A stretch of DNA of 64,000 bases from Hymenobacter artigasi (lineage in GTDB: Bacteria > Bacteroidota > Bacteroidia > Cytophagales > Hymenobacteraceae): NCBI RefSeq assembly GCF_012275535.1, contig NZ_JAAVTK010000005.1, positions 62,001 to 126,000 on the forward strand. Reading direction: 5' to 3'. Below, piece by piece: positions 25,473 to 32,808 of the stretch. The notes under the pieces were generated by a model that was given only the letters and a program-made list of their open reading frames with translations, was not told the origin of the DNA and did no database searches. The position numbers and the translations under genes were made by a program. Position 1 is the first letter of the stretch. Every line of letters starts with the position of its first letter.

Positions 25473-26717
25473 ATGCCCGAAGCCAAATTTGTACTAAAAG
25501 AGCCCGGCGCTTCCGGGTCCACCCTCATCTACCTCTTCTATAATTTCAACCAGCAGCGGTTGAAGATGAGTACCAAACTAAGCATCCCGCCGGCGCAGTG
25601 GCTGCCCGAGAAGCAGCGGGCCGTCGCCGGTAAGAAGTACCCCCACAACGCCGACCTGAACCTTCGACTCAACCAAATCCACGCAGGTGTAAACCAGGCC
25701 TTCCTCCGCTTGCAAACCCTCGATGAGCCCATCACCCCGGAGACGCTGAAAGCCGAGCTGGAAATCGAGCTAGGAGCAGAGCGTCTATCGGCCCGGCCTA
25801 TTATGCTGGCCGATTTCGCCGAGCGCCTCACCGAGGAACTGGCCGGCAGCCGGGCCGCCAACACCCTGCAGGTGTACCGCTCCAGCATCCAGCACCTGCG
25901 CGACTTTGAGAAGCACAGCCGCCGGCGCTACGATTTCACGGCCATCAATCTGGAGTTCTACAACAAATTCACCGATTACCTCAGCACCAAGAAAGGCCAC
26001 ACCCCCAACACGGTGGGCAAAATTATCAAGACGCTCAAGTCGTTTCTGACCGAAGCCGTCGAACGGAAGCTGCACACCAATCTCGATTACAAGAGCAAGC
26101 GGTTCAAGGTTGAGAAGGAGGAAACCGAAGCTATCTACCTTACCGTCCCCGAACTCACCACGCTGGCCCACCTCGAACTATCCGTCGGCTCCTCCCTGGC
26201 CAACGTCCGCGACATCTTCGTATTTGGGGCCTTCACCGGCCTGCGTTTCTCCGACCTGGCCCAGCTATCCAAAGTCGCCGTCAGTGGCAAGGAAGGGCAG
26301 AAGGTGCTGAAGGTGCGCACCCAGAAAACCGACAAGGTTGTCGTCATCCCCCTGCACCCGCTGGCCGAACTCATCCTCTCCCGCAACGAAGGCTACCCGC
26401 CCAGAGCCTACAGCAACCCCGCCACCAACCGGCTGCTAAAGGAGCTGGCCCAGAAAGCCGGCTTTACGGACCCGGTAGAAGTAAGCACTGCCACCGGCAA
26501 AGCAGTCAAGCAAAAGTGGGAGCTGGTCACCACGCATACCGCCCGCCGCTCCTTTTGCACCAATGCCTACTTGGCTAATATCCCATTGCCGGCCATCATG
26601 GCGCTGTCGGGCCATTCCAAAACCCAAACCTTCATGTCGTACATCCGCATCACCGCCGAAGAAAACGCCACGCAATTACTGACGCACGCTTTTTTTCGAA
26701 ATACTCCGGCCGGATAA
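25473..26717 (+). CDS. int: Tyrosine-type integrase of the element
   Basis: ATG 25473 gives 414 residues. The order is an Arm DNA-binding domain (STLIYLFYNFNQQRLKMSTKL), a SAM-like core-binding domain (about 110-210) and a catalytic domain. The catalytic Arg is in FTGLRFSDLAQL, the HxxR box is HTARRSFC, and GHSKTQTFMSYIR carries the nucleophilic Tyr. It should integrate and excise the element at the tRNA end 155 bp upstream. A TAnnTTTG-type box occurs at 25426-25433, and a terminator follows the gene. Confidence 0.93.
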   Translation: MPEAKFVLKEPGASGSTLIYLFYNFNQQRLKMSTKLSIPPAQWLPEKQRAVAGKKYPHNADLNLRLNQIHAGVNQAFLRLQTLDEPITPETLKAELEIELGAERLSARPIMLADFAERLTEELAGSRAANTLQVYRSSIQHLRDFEKHSRRRYDFTAINLEFYNKFTDYLSTKKGHTPNTVGKIIKTLKSFLTEAVERKLHTNLDYKSKRFKVEKEETEAIYLTVPELTTLAHLELSVGSSLANVRDIFVFGAFTGLRFSDLAQLSKVAVSGKEGQKVLKVRTQKTDKVVVIPLHPLAELILSRNEGYPPRAYSNPATNRLLKELAQKAGFTDPVEVSTATGKAVKQKWELVTTHTARRSFCTNAYLANIPLPAIMALSGHSKTQTFMSYIRITAEENATQLLTHAFFRNTPAG

Positions 26718-26743
26718 TAAAATACCACCAATAATACCCTGAA

Positions 26744-26774
26744 AGTGGCCCGCTCCAACGGACCACTTTTTTTG
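26744..26774 (+). terminator. Rho-independent terminator after int
   Basis: The stem AGTGGCCCG / CGGACCACT (one mismatch, loop CTCCAA) is followed by a run of seven or more T, 27 bp beyond the integrase stop codon. Confidence 0.75.
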
Positions 26775-26915
26775 TGAATAGTCGTTATTTTTTCTGCTTC
26801 CGCTAATTGACTGACGAATAGTGTTATACTCGTCTAAATTACACAAGCTGCTTCGTTAATAATATGCCGTTACCAGCCGCGTGCATGTAATTACAAAGAG
26901 CTGATAACAAGGATT

Positions 26916-26945
26916 TTGTTGATGATTTTCGACGCCTTAAGTTTG
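26916..26945 (+). promoter_or_regulatory. Bacteroidetes-type promoter for the excisionase-like gene
   Basis: TTG at 26916-26918 and TAAGTTTG at 26938-26945 (consensus TAnnTTTG) are separated by 19 bp, the expected spacing for a Bacteroidetes primary sigma factor. The predicted start lies about 30 bp before ATG 26982. Confidence 0.6.
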
Positions 26946-26981
26946 GATATAATTATTCAAAACGCCTGAAAATCCAGCGAA

Positions 26982-27317
26982 ATGAGCGAGCCCTATATTT
27001 TATTTCCGGTCCCCCTGAGCGAATTAAAAACGCTGATTCACGATGCTGTCTCCGAATGCCTAGCCGCAACGTCAGCCAGTAGAACCGGCGACTCTCCCGA
27101 TGGCCTAATTAGCCGCGAAGAGGCTGCCGACCTGCTCCACATCAGCTACCAGACGCTGGCCAAACGCACCCAGAGCGGCGAGTTTGTCGCCTACCGGGTG
27201 GGCTCGCGGGTGCTCTACAAGCGCACCGAGCTCATTGCCGCCCTTATTCCTACCAACCGCTACACGGTGCCCGGTAACAAGCGCGGCCCGAAACCGAAGC
27301 TCCGAGCCGCTGCATAA
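26982..27317 (+). CDS. Helix-turn-helix excisionase-like protein
   Basis: This 111-residue protein has a C-terminal winged-helix of the MerR/excisionase type: LISREEAADLLHISYQTLAKRTQSGEFVAYRVGSRVLYKRTELIA, with a basic tail (KRGPKPKLRAAA). The N-terminal 45 residues are a short helical segment. Adjacent to int and with its own promoter, it probably acts as the recombination directionality factor or controls int. A general HTH role is also possible, since the family is common in Bacteroidetes mobile elements. Confidence 0.75.
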   Translation: MSEPYILFPVPLSELKTLIHDAVSECLAATSASRTGDSPDGLISREEAADLLHISYQTLAKRTQSGEFVAYRVGSRVLYKRTELIAALIPTNRYTVPGNKRGPKPKLRAAA

Positions 27318-27397
27318 GCTGCTTTCAACATTTCCACCTGTAGGTAGGGTAGGAGCAAGCCTTTGTCATAAACTACAACTCTGCTACCCAACACTTC

Positions 27398-28288
27398 CTA
27401 CGAAACCTCCAACATCGGCCCGCGCAGCTCCACCGAGCCCCGCGCACTGTTGTTCAGGAAACGCATTACTTCCAGGTAGTTGTGGCCCATCTCCTCGATG
27501 GCTTCCCGAAGCCGTACCAGCGCACTATCCGGCCGCCCAGGTGCATTGGTGCAGACGATGCCCCGCACCATCCACAGCTCCAGCAAGTCGCTTACCGGCA
27601 TGGTGTGTACCTGGTACTGCCCCGTATTGTCCGAGTGAAGTTCAATGGTGCCCCGCCGGTCCGTGATAGGCGCTACCAGCCGCTTCAGCAGCACATTTTC
27701 GGCCGTCACCAGCACGTAACTTTCATCAGGACGCAGCTGGTCCCAGCGGTCCACGAAAGAGCAAATTACAATATCGTGGTGCTTGAAACTCGGGTACATA
27801 CTGTCGCCCGCTACCTCAAAGGCCCGGTGGGCGCCCGAGAAGCCCGGGATGTGGAAAGGCTTCAGGTCACCCACGTACTGTTCCTGGTTAAAGGAGTGCG
27901 AATAGCCCGCCTGTGCCTGTACGGGCACAAACACCGTGTTTTCCTTACCCGTCCGGTCTACCGTCACAGTCAGCACTTGGCCGCTGGTTAAGCCCCGGTA
28001 GGGCATTGTCGGCCTCGGCGTCATGATGTTTCCCGATAGGTGAGGAGCCTCAACGCCCGGCCGCAGCATCGGGCCGCGGCCCATCAGCAGCCAGTCGCCG
28101 GAAATCTCGGGGAAGGTTGCCAGCAATTCCACCAGCGAATCATACCCTGGCTTGAAGTCACCTGCCAAGAACTTATAAACTTTTGAGGCATTCGTGTGCC
28201 CCAGTTTTTGGCTGGCTTGGTTTGCATTCAATTGATAGTGAGCCAGAATCTGCTTTATTCTGTCACTAACGCCAGTTGGATTTTCCAT
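27398..28288 (-). CDS. Phage repressor: HTH + S24 peptidase domain
   Basis: This 296-residue protein starts with an XRE-type HTH (SDRIKQILAHYQLNANQASQKLGHTNASKVYKFLAGD). A linker leads to an S24/LexA-like domain (FEVAGDSMYPSFKHHDIVICS, catalytic Ser in GDSM; ENVLLKRLV supplies the Lys). This is the standard form of a CI-like lysogeny repressor that self-cleaves under SOS. It diverges from the small regulators at 28387. Its own promoter and a palindromic operator lie between them, so autoregulation and a lysis/lysogeny switch are likely. Confidence 0.88.
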   Translation of the reverse strand: MENPTGVSDRIKQILAHYQLNANQASQKLGHTNASKVYKFLAGDFKPGYDSLVELLATFPEISGDWLLMGRGPMLRPGVEAPHLSGNIMTPRPTMPYRGLTSGQVLTVTVDRTGKENTVFVPVQAQAGYSHSFNQEQYVGDLKPFHIPGFSGAHRAFEVAGDSMYPSFKHHDIVICSFVDRWDQLRPDESYVLVTAENVLLKRLVAPITDRRGTIELHSDNTGQYQVHTMPVSDLLELWMVRGIVCTNAPGRPDSALVRLREAIEEMGHNYLEVMRFLNNSARGSVELRGPMLEVS

Positions 28289-28333
28289 GCCTCTCGTAAT
28301 TTATTGTCTCTTTTCGGAAGATTTATTCGTTAG

Positions 28334-28362
28334 TTTGTACGAAGAGCATCACTTCTTACAAA
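28334..28362. promoter_or_regulatory. Palindromic operator in the repressor/early-gene divergence
   Basis: TTTGTACGAAG (28334-28344) and CTTCTTACAAA (28352-28362) are inverted copies with one mismatch around a 7-bp spacer. It covers the predicted start region of the repressor transcript and lies 3' of a weak plus-strand TTAGTTTG box (28330-28337). Probable binding site of the repressor or of its Cro-like opponent. Confidence 0.6.
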
Positions 28363-28392
28363 CAAATGTAACAAATTACCAAGAGTATGCAA
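28363..28392 (-). promoter_or_regulatory. Promoter of the repressor gene
   Basis: On the minus strand TTG (28392-28390) and TACATTTG (28370-28363) are 19 bp apart, matching the Bacteroidetes TTG / TAnnTTTG pattern. It drives the gene starting at 28288 and abuts the operator. Confidence 0.6.
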
Positions 28393-28662
28393 GACCTTAC
28401 GACAAAATCCCCTATAAGTTCTGACAAGGAGCCCACCTTGCGCGACCTCTACGACCGCATGGGCCCTCGAAACGGCATCGCCGGCCGCGTGGTAGCGCAA
28501 CTGGCCGCCGAAGGAGTCAGCGTGGCCGTGAGCACGGTGTTCAACGTCATCTACGGCCGCTCCAGCCACGCCGCAGTTACGGAAGCCTTCCTGACGGTGG
28601 TAGCCGCCGAGAAGCAGCGCCGGGCTGACATCGTCGCCCGTACCAAAGCCCTCGCCGACTAA
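28387..28662 (+). CDS. Small Cro-like / phage regulatory protein
   Basis: This 91-residue protein is the first plus-strand gene across from the repressor. RNGIAGRVVAQLAAEGVSVAVSTVFNVIYGRSSHAAVTEAFLTVVA has the helix-turn-helix pattern of small phage regulators. No other domain is visible. By position it is the candidate early regulator (Cro equivalent). It is followed 5 bp later by a second HTH gene. Confidence 0.6.
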   Translation: MQDLTTKSPISSDKEPTLRDLYDRMGPRNGIAGRVVAQLAAEGVSVAVSTVFNVIYGRSSHAAVTEAFLTVVAAEKQRRADIVARTKALAD

Positions 28663-28666
28663 CGCC

Positions 28667-28951
28667 ATGCAGGTAGCCCTTCTGGTCCCCGAAAACGAGT
28701 GGCGCACCTTGCTCAGCACCGTCAGCAAGTTGGAGGAAGCGCACGCCGCCGCCCTGGCTGCCGCGCCCGCGCCCGACGACATCCTGACCGTGCCCCAGGC
28801 CGCCGAAGCCCTCGGCCTTACCCCCGAAGCTGTCCGCCGCGCCCGCCGCGAGGGCCGCCTCAAAGGCATCCGCCGCAACGAAAAGGAGTGGGGTTTCCAC
28901 CGCTCCGTCATCGAGCAGTTTCCTCGCCGCTACCACCGCCAGGGCCAGTAA
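28667..28951 (+). CDS. Small HTH DNA-binding protein
   Basis: This 94-residue protein has a C-terminal helix-turn-helix of excisionase/MerR type (LTVPQAAEALGLTPEAVRRARREGRLKGIRRNEKEWGFHRSVIEQF). The N-terminal half is a helical segment rich in Ala/Glu. It belongs to the early phage operon, with tight spacing to the genes on both sides. Its target is unknown. Confidence 0.7.
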   Translation: MQVALLVPENEWRTLLSTVSKLEEAHAAALAAAPAPDDILTVPQAAEALGLTPEAVRRARREGRLKGIRRNEKEWGFHRSVIEQFPRRYHRQGQ

Positions 28952-28955
28952 GCCA

Positions 28956-29867
28956 ATGTCTCACGCCCTCACCCACGGTGCCCTTTGCAACGGCATCGGC
29001 GGCTTCGCGCTGGCTGCCCGCAAAGCCGGCATCCGCACCATCTGGACTTGCGAAACGGACCCGTTTTGCAACGCCGTCAGCCGCCGCCACTTCCCCAGTG
29101 CCCATCAATACGGCACCATCTACGATGTCCACCACCCGCCCCGCCCCGACATTATTTCCGCCGGCTACCCTTGCCAGCCAGTTAGCCTGGCCGGGCACCG
29201 CGCAGGCGCGGCAGATGACCGCTGGCTCTGGCCGGAAGTGCTGCGCCTTGTTGCCCAATGCCGGCCCGGCTGGTTCCTTGGTGAAAATGTTGCTGGCCAC
29301 GTCACAATGGGCCTCGACGGCGTGCTTTCTGACCTGGAAGCCGCAGGCTACGAAGTCTGGCCGGTTGTTATTCCGGCTTGCGCCCTCGACGCCCCGCACC
29401 GCCGCGACCGGGTCTGGATTATTGCCCACGCCCACGACGACCGACGCCGGCACCGGCCGCATCAACCGCAGTCCGAGCCCCAATGCCACTCCGCGCCCGA
29501 CCCTGGCGCTCTATTTCAAGCTGCTGCCCACCCCGATAGCCAACGACGCGGCCAACCCCCAGGCCTACCCATCACGGACGAGCCGGAAGCGCCCCAGCGA
29601 GTTCCGGGGCCTGGCGGCAGCACTGGCCCAGCAGAACCCGGAAACGGCTGGCCTCTATCTGAACCCCCGCTTCGTCCTCGAGCTGATGGGCTTCCCGCCC
29701 ACCTGGTGCGACCTGACGGAACCGGAGATGCAGCAGGTCCGCCGCCTGACCCGCGCCACTGGCGCCGCCACGCGCTCCGCGCCGTCGGCAACGCGCTAGT
29801 TCCGCAGATTCCCGCCCTGTTTTTTCAATTCATCGCCGACCACGAAGCCGGCCTAATTCTTCCCTAA
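28956..29867 (+). CDS. C5 cytosine DNA methyltransferase with out-of-frame middle segment
   Basis: Residues 1-155 carry the catalytic motifs: motif I GIGGFALAARKAG, then CETDPFC, motif IV SAGYPCQPVSLAG (catalytic Cys), motif VI GWFLGENVAG and motif VIII APHRRDRVWII. The end carries motif X (LRAVGNALVPQIPALFFQ). Between them (about 29425-29750) this frame reads Pro/Arg-rich non-protein-like sequence, while the +1 frame encodes the conserved family sequence (GLLPTPTTTDAGTGRINRS and LNPRFVLELMGFPPTWCDL). Two compensating frame changes thus keep the gene open but scramble the target-recognition region. It is probably inactive or altered unless the frame is corrected. Confidence 0.75.
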   Translation: MSHALTHGALCNGIGGFALAARKAGIRTIWTCETDPFCNAVSRRHFPSAHQYGTIYDVHHPPRPDIISAGYPCQPVSLAGHRAGAADDRWLWPEVLRLVAQCRPGWFLGENVAGHVTMGLDGVLSDLEAAGYEVWPVVIPACALDAPHRRDRVWIIAHAHDDRRRHRPHQPQSEPQCHSAPDPGALFQAAAHPDSQRRGQPPGLPITDEPEAPQRVPGPGGSTGPAEPGNGWPLSEPPLRPRADGLPAHLVRPDGTGDAAGPPPDPRHWRRHALRAVGNALVPQIPALFFQFIADHEAGLILP

Positions 29868-29869
29868 CC

Positions 29870-30457
29870 ATGTCGCAGCTGCTTCCCATTGTCGGCCCTG
29901 CCGGGTCGGACCCGGATAGTCCCGAGGCCACCACGTCCATCATCAGCATCCAGAAGGCCAAGCTCAAAGACCAGCACCTGACGTGCGAATTCACCGAGCA
30001 GCGCACCCAGGATGCCCCCCCGCGCAGCTTCGCACTCACCTGTGCCGAGCAGGTTCACCCCGACCTGCCCCACCGCCTCAGCCGCCTGGTCCCGCACCTG
30101 TGCCTGCTCACCGAGCAGCTGACCGAGGGCCCCGACTACTGGCCCGACGAGTCCGAAGAACTGCCCGCCCTATTCGAGCAATTCACCGTCACCGGCTTCT
30201 CGATGGGCCGCAACCAAAGCGGCGTCACGCTCATCGGCCAGCGCGAGCTCACCGGCGGCCGGGTGCTCAACCTCACCACGCCCTACCAATGCTTCGACGA
30301 CGAGCAGGGCAGCTACCCCTACGCGCCCCTGCTCGAGACGGAGCTACTGGAGGCCCTGACCGAAGTCGAAGCCGCCCTACGCGGTAAATGCACCGACTTC
30401 CGCCAGCTCGATTTGTTCGAGCAGCCGGCCGCCGCGCAGCTAGGTGGGCCCCAGTAG
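29870..30457 (+). CDS. Hypothetical phage protein, 195 aa
   Basis: A soluble, acidic protein without signal or membrane segment. Visible stretches are ISIQKAKLKDQHLTCEFTEQ at the start, HLCLLTEQLTEGPDYWPDE in the middle, and VTGFSMGRNQSGVTLIGQRELTGGRVLNL. It starts 3 bp after the methyltransferase and precedes the replication gene by 10 bp, so it is in the same early operon. The alternating beta/turn pattern is like small phage proteins adjoining replication genes. I do not recognise a family. Confidence 0.6.
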   Translation: MSQLLPIVGPAGSDPDSPEATTSIISIQKAKLKDQHLTCEFTEQRTQDAPPRSFALTCAEQVHPDLPHRLSRLVPHLCLLTEQLTEGPDYWPDESEELPALFEQFTVTGFSMGRNQSGVTLIGQRELTGGRVLNLTTPYQCFDDEQGSYPYAPLLETELLEALTEVEAALRGKCTDFRQLDLFEQPAAAQLGGPQ

Positions 30458-30466
30458 TCTGCCGTC

Positions 30467-31513
30467 GTGAATTATGTGCAGCACACCCGCGCCGCTCACG
30501 AGCGGCTACGCGCCCAGGCTGGGGCCACCCCGCACCACGTCAGCCTGTATTGGGCCCTGTTTTTTCAGTGGAACGCCGCCCGCTTTCCCACGGCCCTCGA
30601 CCTCGACCACGCCGTCACCATGCAGGCCGCCCGCATCGGCAGCCGTCACACCTACCGCGCTACCCTGCGCGACCTCGACGCCTGGAACCTGCTCTCCTAC
30701 CACCCCAGCCAGTCCCGCTACGACCACAGCCGCTGCCTCCTGCGCGACCTGTCCGGTCCCGACATGGTGCCACCAAGCCCCGCTGCATCGGGGCCAGAAG
30801 TAGCCCCGATGCCCCCCCGCACCGAGGCCACTTCTGGCCCACATAAAACTGCCGCATCGGAGCCAGAAGTGGCCCAAGCACTTAGGTCAGAAGTGGTCCT
30901 GATGAAGGGTCCATGTGGGCCAGAAGTGGCCCAAGACACTATAGTAAGTAAAACAATAGTCTTAAACAGTGTAGTAGTAAACGGCGACGCCGCCACTGCA
31001 AAAAAAAAGAAGGGGCCTGCGGCGCTCCCCGACGAAGGGCTTTCAGAAGCGGAGGTTTTCAACCCCGACTTACCGGCCGACGACCCAGGCGCAGCCCCAA
31101 AAAAGAAAGTTGCGCCAAAGAAAAAAGGGGTACGCGTCGACACCATCCGCGCAGCAGCCTCCACCGGCCCCAACGAGCCGCTCCGGCGTGCCCCGCTCCC
31201 CGAGGTGCTTTTCCGACAGTCGGCGCTTTACGAGTTCGAGGCCTTTACCGCGGCCTTCACCGGCACCGATTACGCCCTGGCTGACCTGCGCCACTACCAC
31301 CAGCTCATCGATAACTGGCGCGACAAAAAAACCGGGCTGCCGCCCCTGCGCCGCGATTGGGTCGCTACCTCCAAAAAATTCATGCTCAATGATGCAGCTG
31401 ACAACCGCCTTAAACTCGCCCCCGGAACCCACCAGCACCCGCCTGGCCAGCACAGCCCCAACCCCGGAACACGGCCTGCTTCAACTGGCTACCGCTCCAA
31501 GTACGATGCGTGA
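30467..31513 (+). CDS. Phage replication protein (lambda O-like layout)
   Basis: This 348-residue protein starts at GTG 30467. Residues 1-100 look like a winged-helix (HVSLYWALFFQWNAARFPTAL... SRHTYRATLRDLDAWNLLSYHPS), the N-terminus usual for Bacteroidetes phage initiators. Residues 109-156 are a low-complexity linker encoded by the iteron cluster. Residues about 170-235 are Lys/Pro-rich. The C-terminal part (FEAFTAAFTGTDYALADLRHYHQLIDNW and RRDWVATSKKFMLND) is a common phage/plasmid replication-protein end. By layout it binds the origin inside its own gene and recruits a helicase or loader. It overlaps the next gene by 8 bp. Confidence 0.7.
   Translation: MNYVQHTRAAHERLRAQAGATPHHVSLYWALFFQWNAARFPTALDLDHAVTMQAARIGSRHTYRATLRDLDAWNLLSYHPSQSRYDHSRCLLRDLSGPDMVPPSPAASGPEVAPMPPRTEATSGPHKTAASEPEVAQALRSEVVLMKGPCGPEVAQDTIVSKTIVLNSVVVNGDAATAKKKKGPAALPDEGLSEAEVFNPDLPADDPGAAPKKKVAPKKKGVRVDTIRAAASTGPNEPLRRAPLPEVLFRQSALYEFEAFTAAFTGTDYALADLRHYHQLIDNWRDKKTGLPPLRRDWVATSKKFMLNDAADNRLKLAPGTHQHPPGQHSPNPGTRPASTGYRSKYDA
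30791..30982. other. Candidate replication origin: five palindromic iterons plus AT-rich stretch
   Basis: Five copies of GGGCCAGAAGTGGCCC-like 16-mers start at 30791, 30825 (reverse orientation), 30860, 30884 and 30917, spaced 34, 35, 24 and 33 bp. The unit is itself palindromic: GGGCCA, GAAG, TGGCCC. A 44-bp stretch of about 73% AT (30939-30982) follows, and a poly-A tract is at about 31000-31008. The whole lies inside a replication gene, as the lambda origin lies inside gene O. One copy is inverted and so encodes different residues, which argues for a DNA-level role. Confidence 0.65.
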
Positions 31514-32243
31514 GTTGGCCAGCACCCCCAACCCCGAAGCCCGCGCCCTGCTGGCCGAGGTTTCGGTGGGCCTCACCGTAGCCCAGGCCGCCGCCGCGCC
31601 CAAGCTATTCCAACTGCGCCACCGCCTGGGCGAAACCGTGCTGGTAAAGCTACTGGTAGTCGTGCTGCGGGCCTTTATGGACTCGCTACGCGTGCCCGAC
31701 AAACCCGACGCGGCCGATATCCTGGAACTGGCCGACACGCTGGCCCATACCTACACCCACGACAGCCTGAAGGACATCATTCTGGCTTTGAAAGAGGCCC
31801 GCACCCATGGCACCAAGTTCTACCAGTCGCTCGACGTGAGCACCCTCTACCGGCTTATCGCCGAGTATTTCACCCGCAAGGCGGCCTACCTCGAAAACCG
31901 CCACCTCGACCAGAAAGCCAACGGGGCTAGTACCCAAGCCGCCGACGTGAAGCTACTCGGCGATGCGGCCCCCAAGCTGCTCGAAAATGTGGCCCAGCAG
32001 ATTCCCGCCGACCACCCCAACGCCGAGGCCTTGCGCCAGAAGCTCACCATCACCAACCAAAAAGCCCGCCGCGGCCTCATCACCCCCCTGGAAGCCGAGC
32101 AGCAGCGCGCCGAGGTTCGCCAGGCTACCGAGCGCAAGCCCCGCAACTCCTGGCAGGCTAGCCCCGAAGCCCAGGCTGCTATCAACGCCCGCCACCGCCA
32201 GGAAGACCAGGCCCTGGCCGACAAATACTACGTCCGCTCATGA
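31506..32243 (+). CDS. Hypothetical phage protein in helicase-loader position
   Basis: ATG 31506 gives 245 residues. The protein is mostly alpha-helical: TVAQAAAAPKLFQLRHRLGETVLVKLLVVVLRAFMDSL, then HDSLKDIILALKEARTHG and a basic C-terminus. No Walker motif is seen, so it is not a DnaC/IstB-type ATPase. Position directly after the O-like gene and an 8-bp overlap suggest a replication accessory role, such as a loader equivalent to lambda P (inference from order only). The next gene overlaps its stop by ATGA. Confidence 0.6.
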   Translation: MRELASTPNPEARALLAEVSVGLTVAQAAAAPKLFQLRHRLGETVLVKLLVVVLRAFMDSLRVPDKPDAADILELADTLAHTYTHDSLKDIILALKEARTHGTKFYQSLDVSTLYRLIAEYFTRKAAYLENRHLDQKANGASTQAADVKLLGDAAPKLLENVAQQIPADHPNAEALRQKLTITNQKARRGLITPLEAEQQRAEVRQATERKPRNSWQASPEAQAAINARHRQEDQALADKYYVRS

Positions 32244-32425
32244 ATCCCGATAACTCCAATACCGCTTACTACCGCGCTAGCTGCGGCAGCCTCTACCGCG
32301 TCCGCACCCTGCAAGCCCGCCGCCGCACCCACGCCTCCAATTTCAGTCCCGAGTACGCCACTCACCCTGACGAGGTAGCCCGCCTAGTTGCCATCGGTTA
32401 CTTCGTTCCAGCCCTATGCCCATAG
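32240..32425 (+). CDS. Small hypothetical protein, 61 aa
   Basis: It begins within the previous stop (ATGA overlap) and overlaps the start of the VRR-NUC gene by 10 bp, so translational coupling supports it as real. The sequence is short and basic (SLYRVRTLQARRRTHASNF) with no recognised domain. Confidence 0.5.
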   Translation: MNPDNSNTAYYRASCGSLYRVRTLQARRRTHASNFSPEYATHPDEVARLVAIGYFVPALCP

Positions 32426-32808
32426 CCGCCGAGCACCAGCAGACCCCACTTGATTTCGGTACCATGACGGCCGGCGAAATCACCGGGGCCATCTTAAAAT
32501 ACCTCATCACCCAAGGCTACACCGTCTGGAGCCAAAACACCACCTACATATACGACCCCGACGCCCAATGCTGGCGCGTCAACCCTCAGGGCATACGAGG
32601 CGTCCCCGACATCATCGGCTTCCGCAACCGCGACGGCCTATTCATCGGCGTCGAAGTCAAAGCCGGCCGCGACCAGTTGCGTCTCCACCAAAAGCAGTTT
32701 CTTGATGAGTTGAAAGGTGCTGGTGGCCTGGCATTCGTGGCTCACGACCTCGCCCGATTTCAACGGTCATTTGTGCTTAGGGGGTTAGTTCTGCTGAAAG
32801 AGTTTTAA
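32416..32808 (+). CDS. VRR-NUC domain nuclease
   Basis: This 130-residue protein matches VRR-NUC. GVPDIIGF (metal Asp) is followed by GLFIGVEVKAGRDQLRLHQKQFL (Glu-x-Lys of the PD-(D/E)xK fold) and a final ELKGAGGLAFVAHDL. Phage members resolve Holliday junctions or other branched DNA late in replication. It is the last plus-strand gene of the early phage operon. Its stop overlaps the convergent stop of the WYL gene, where foreign cargo seems to begin. Confidence 0.88.
   Translation: MPIAAEHQQTPLDFGTMTAGEITGAILKYLITQGYTVWSQNTTYIYDPDAQCWRVNPQGIRGVPDIIGFRNRDGLFIGVEVKAGRDQLRLHQKQFLDELKGAGGLAFVAHDLARFQRSFVLRGLVLLKEF

Noticed and set aside
30791..30932. Iterons explained as a protein-level repeat (GPEVA)
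   Set aside because: One unit is inverted and encodes different residues (EATSGP), yet keeps the DNA palindrome, so a protein repeat alone does not explain it.
31110..31505. N-terminal extension of the helicase-loader-position protein overlapping the replication gene
   Set aside because: The extension is out of phase with a clearly coding frame and is Pro/Ser/Arg-rich; ATG 31506 with an 8-bp overlap is the normal arrangement.
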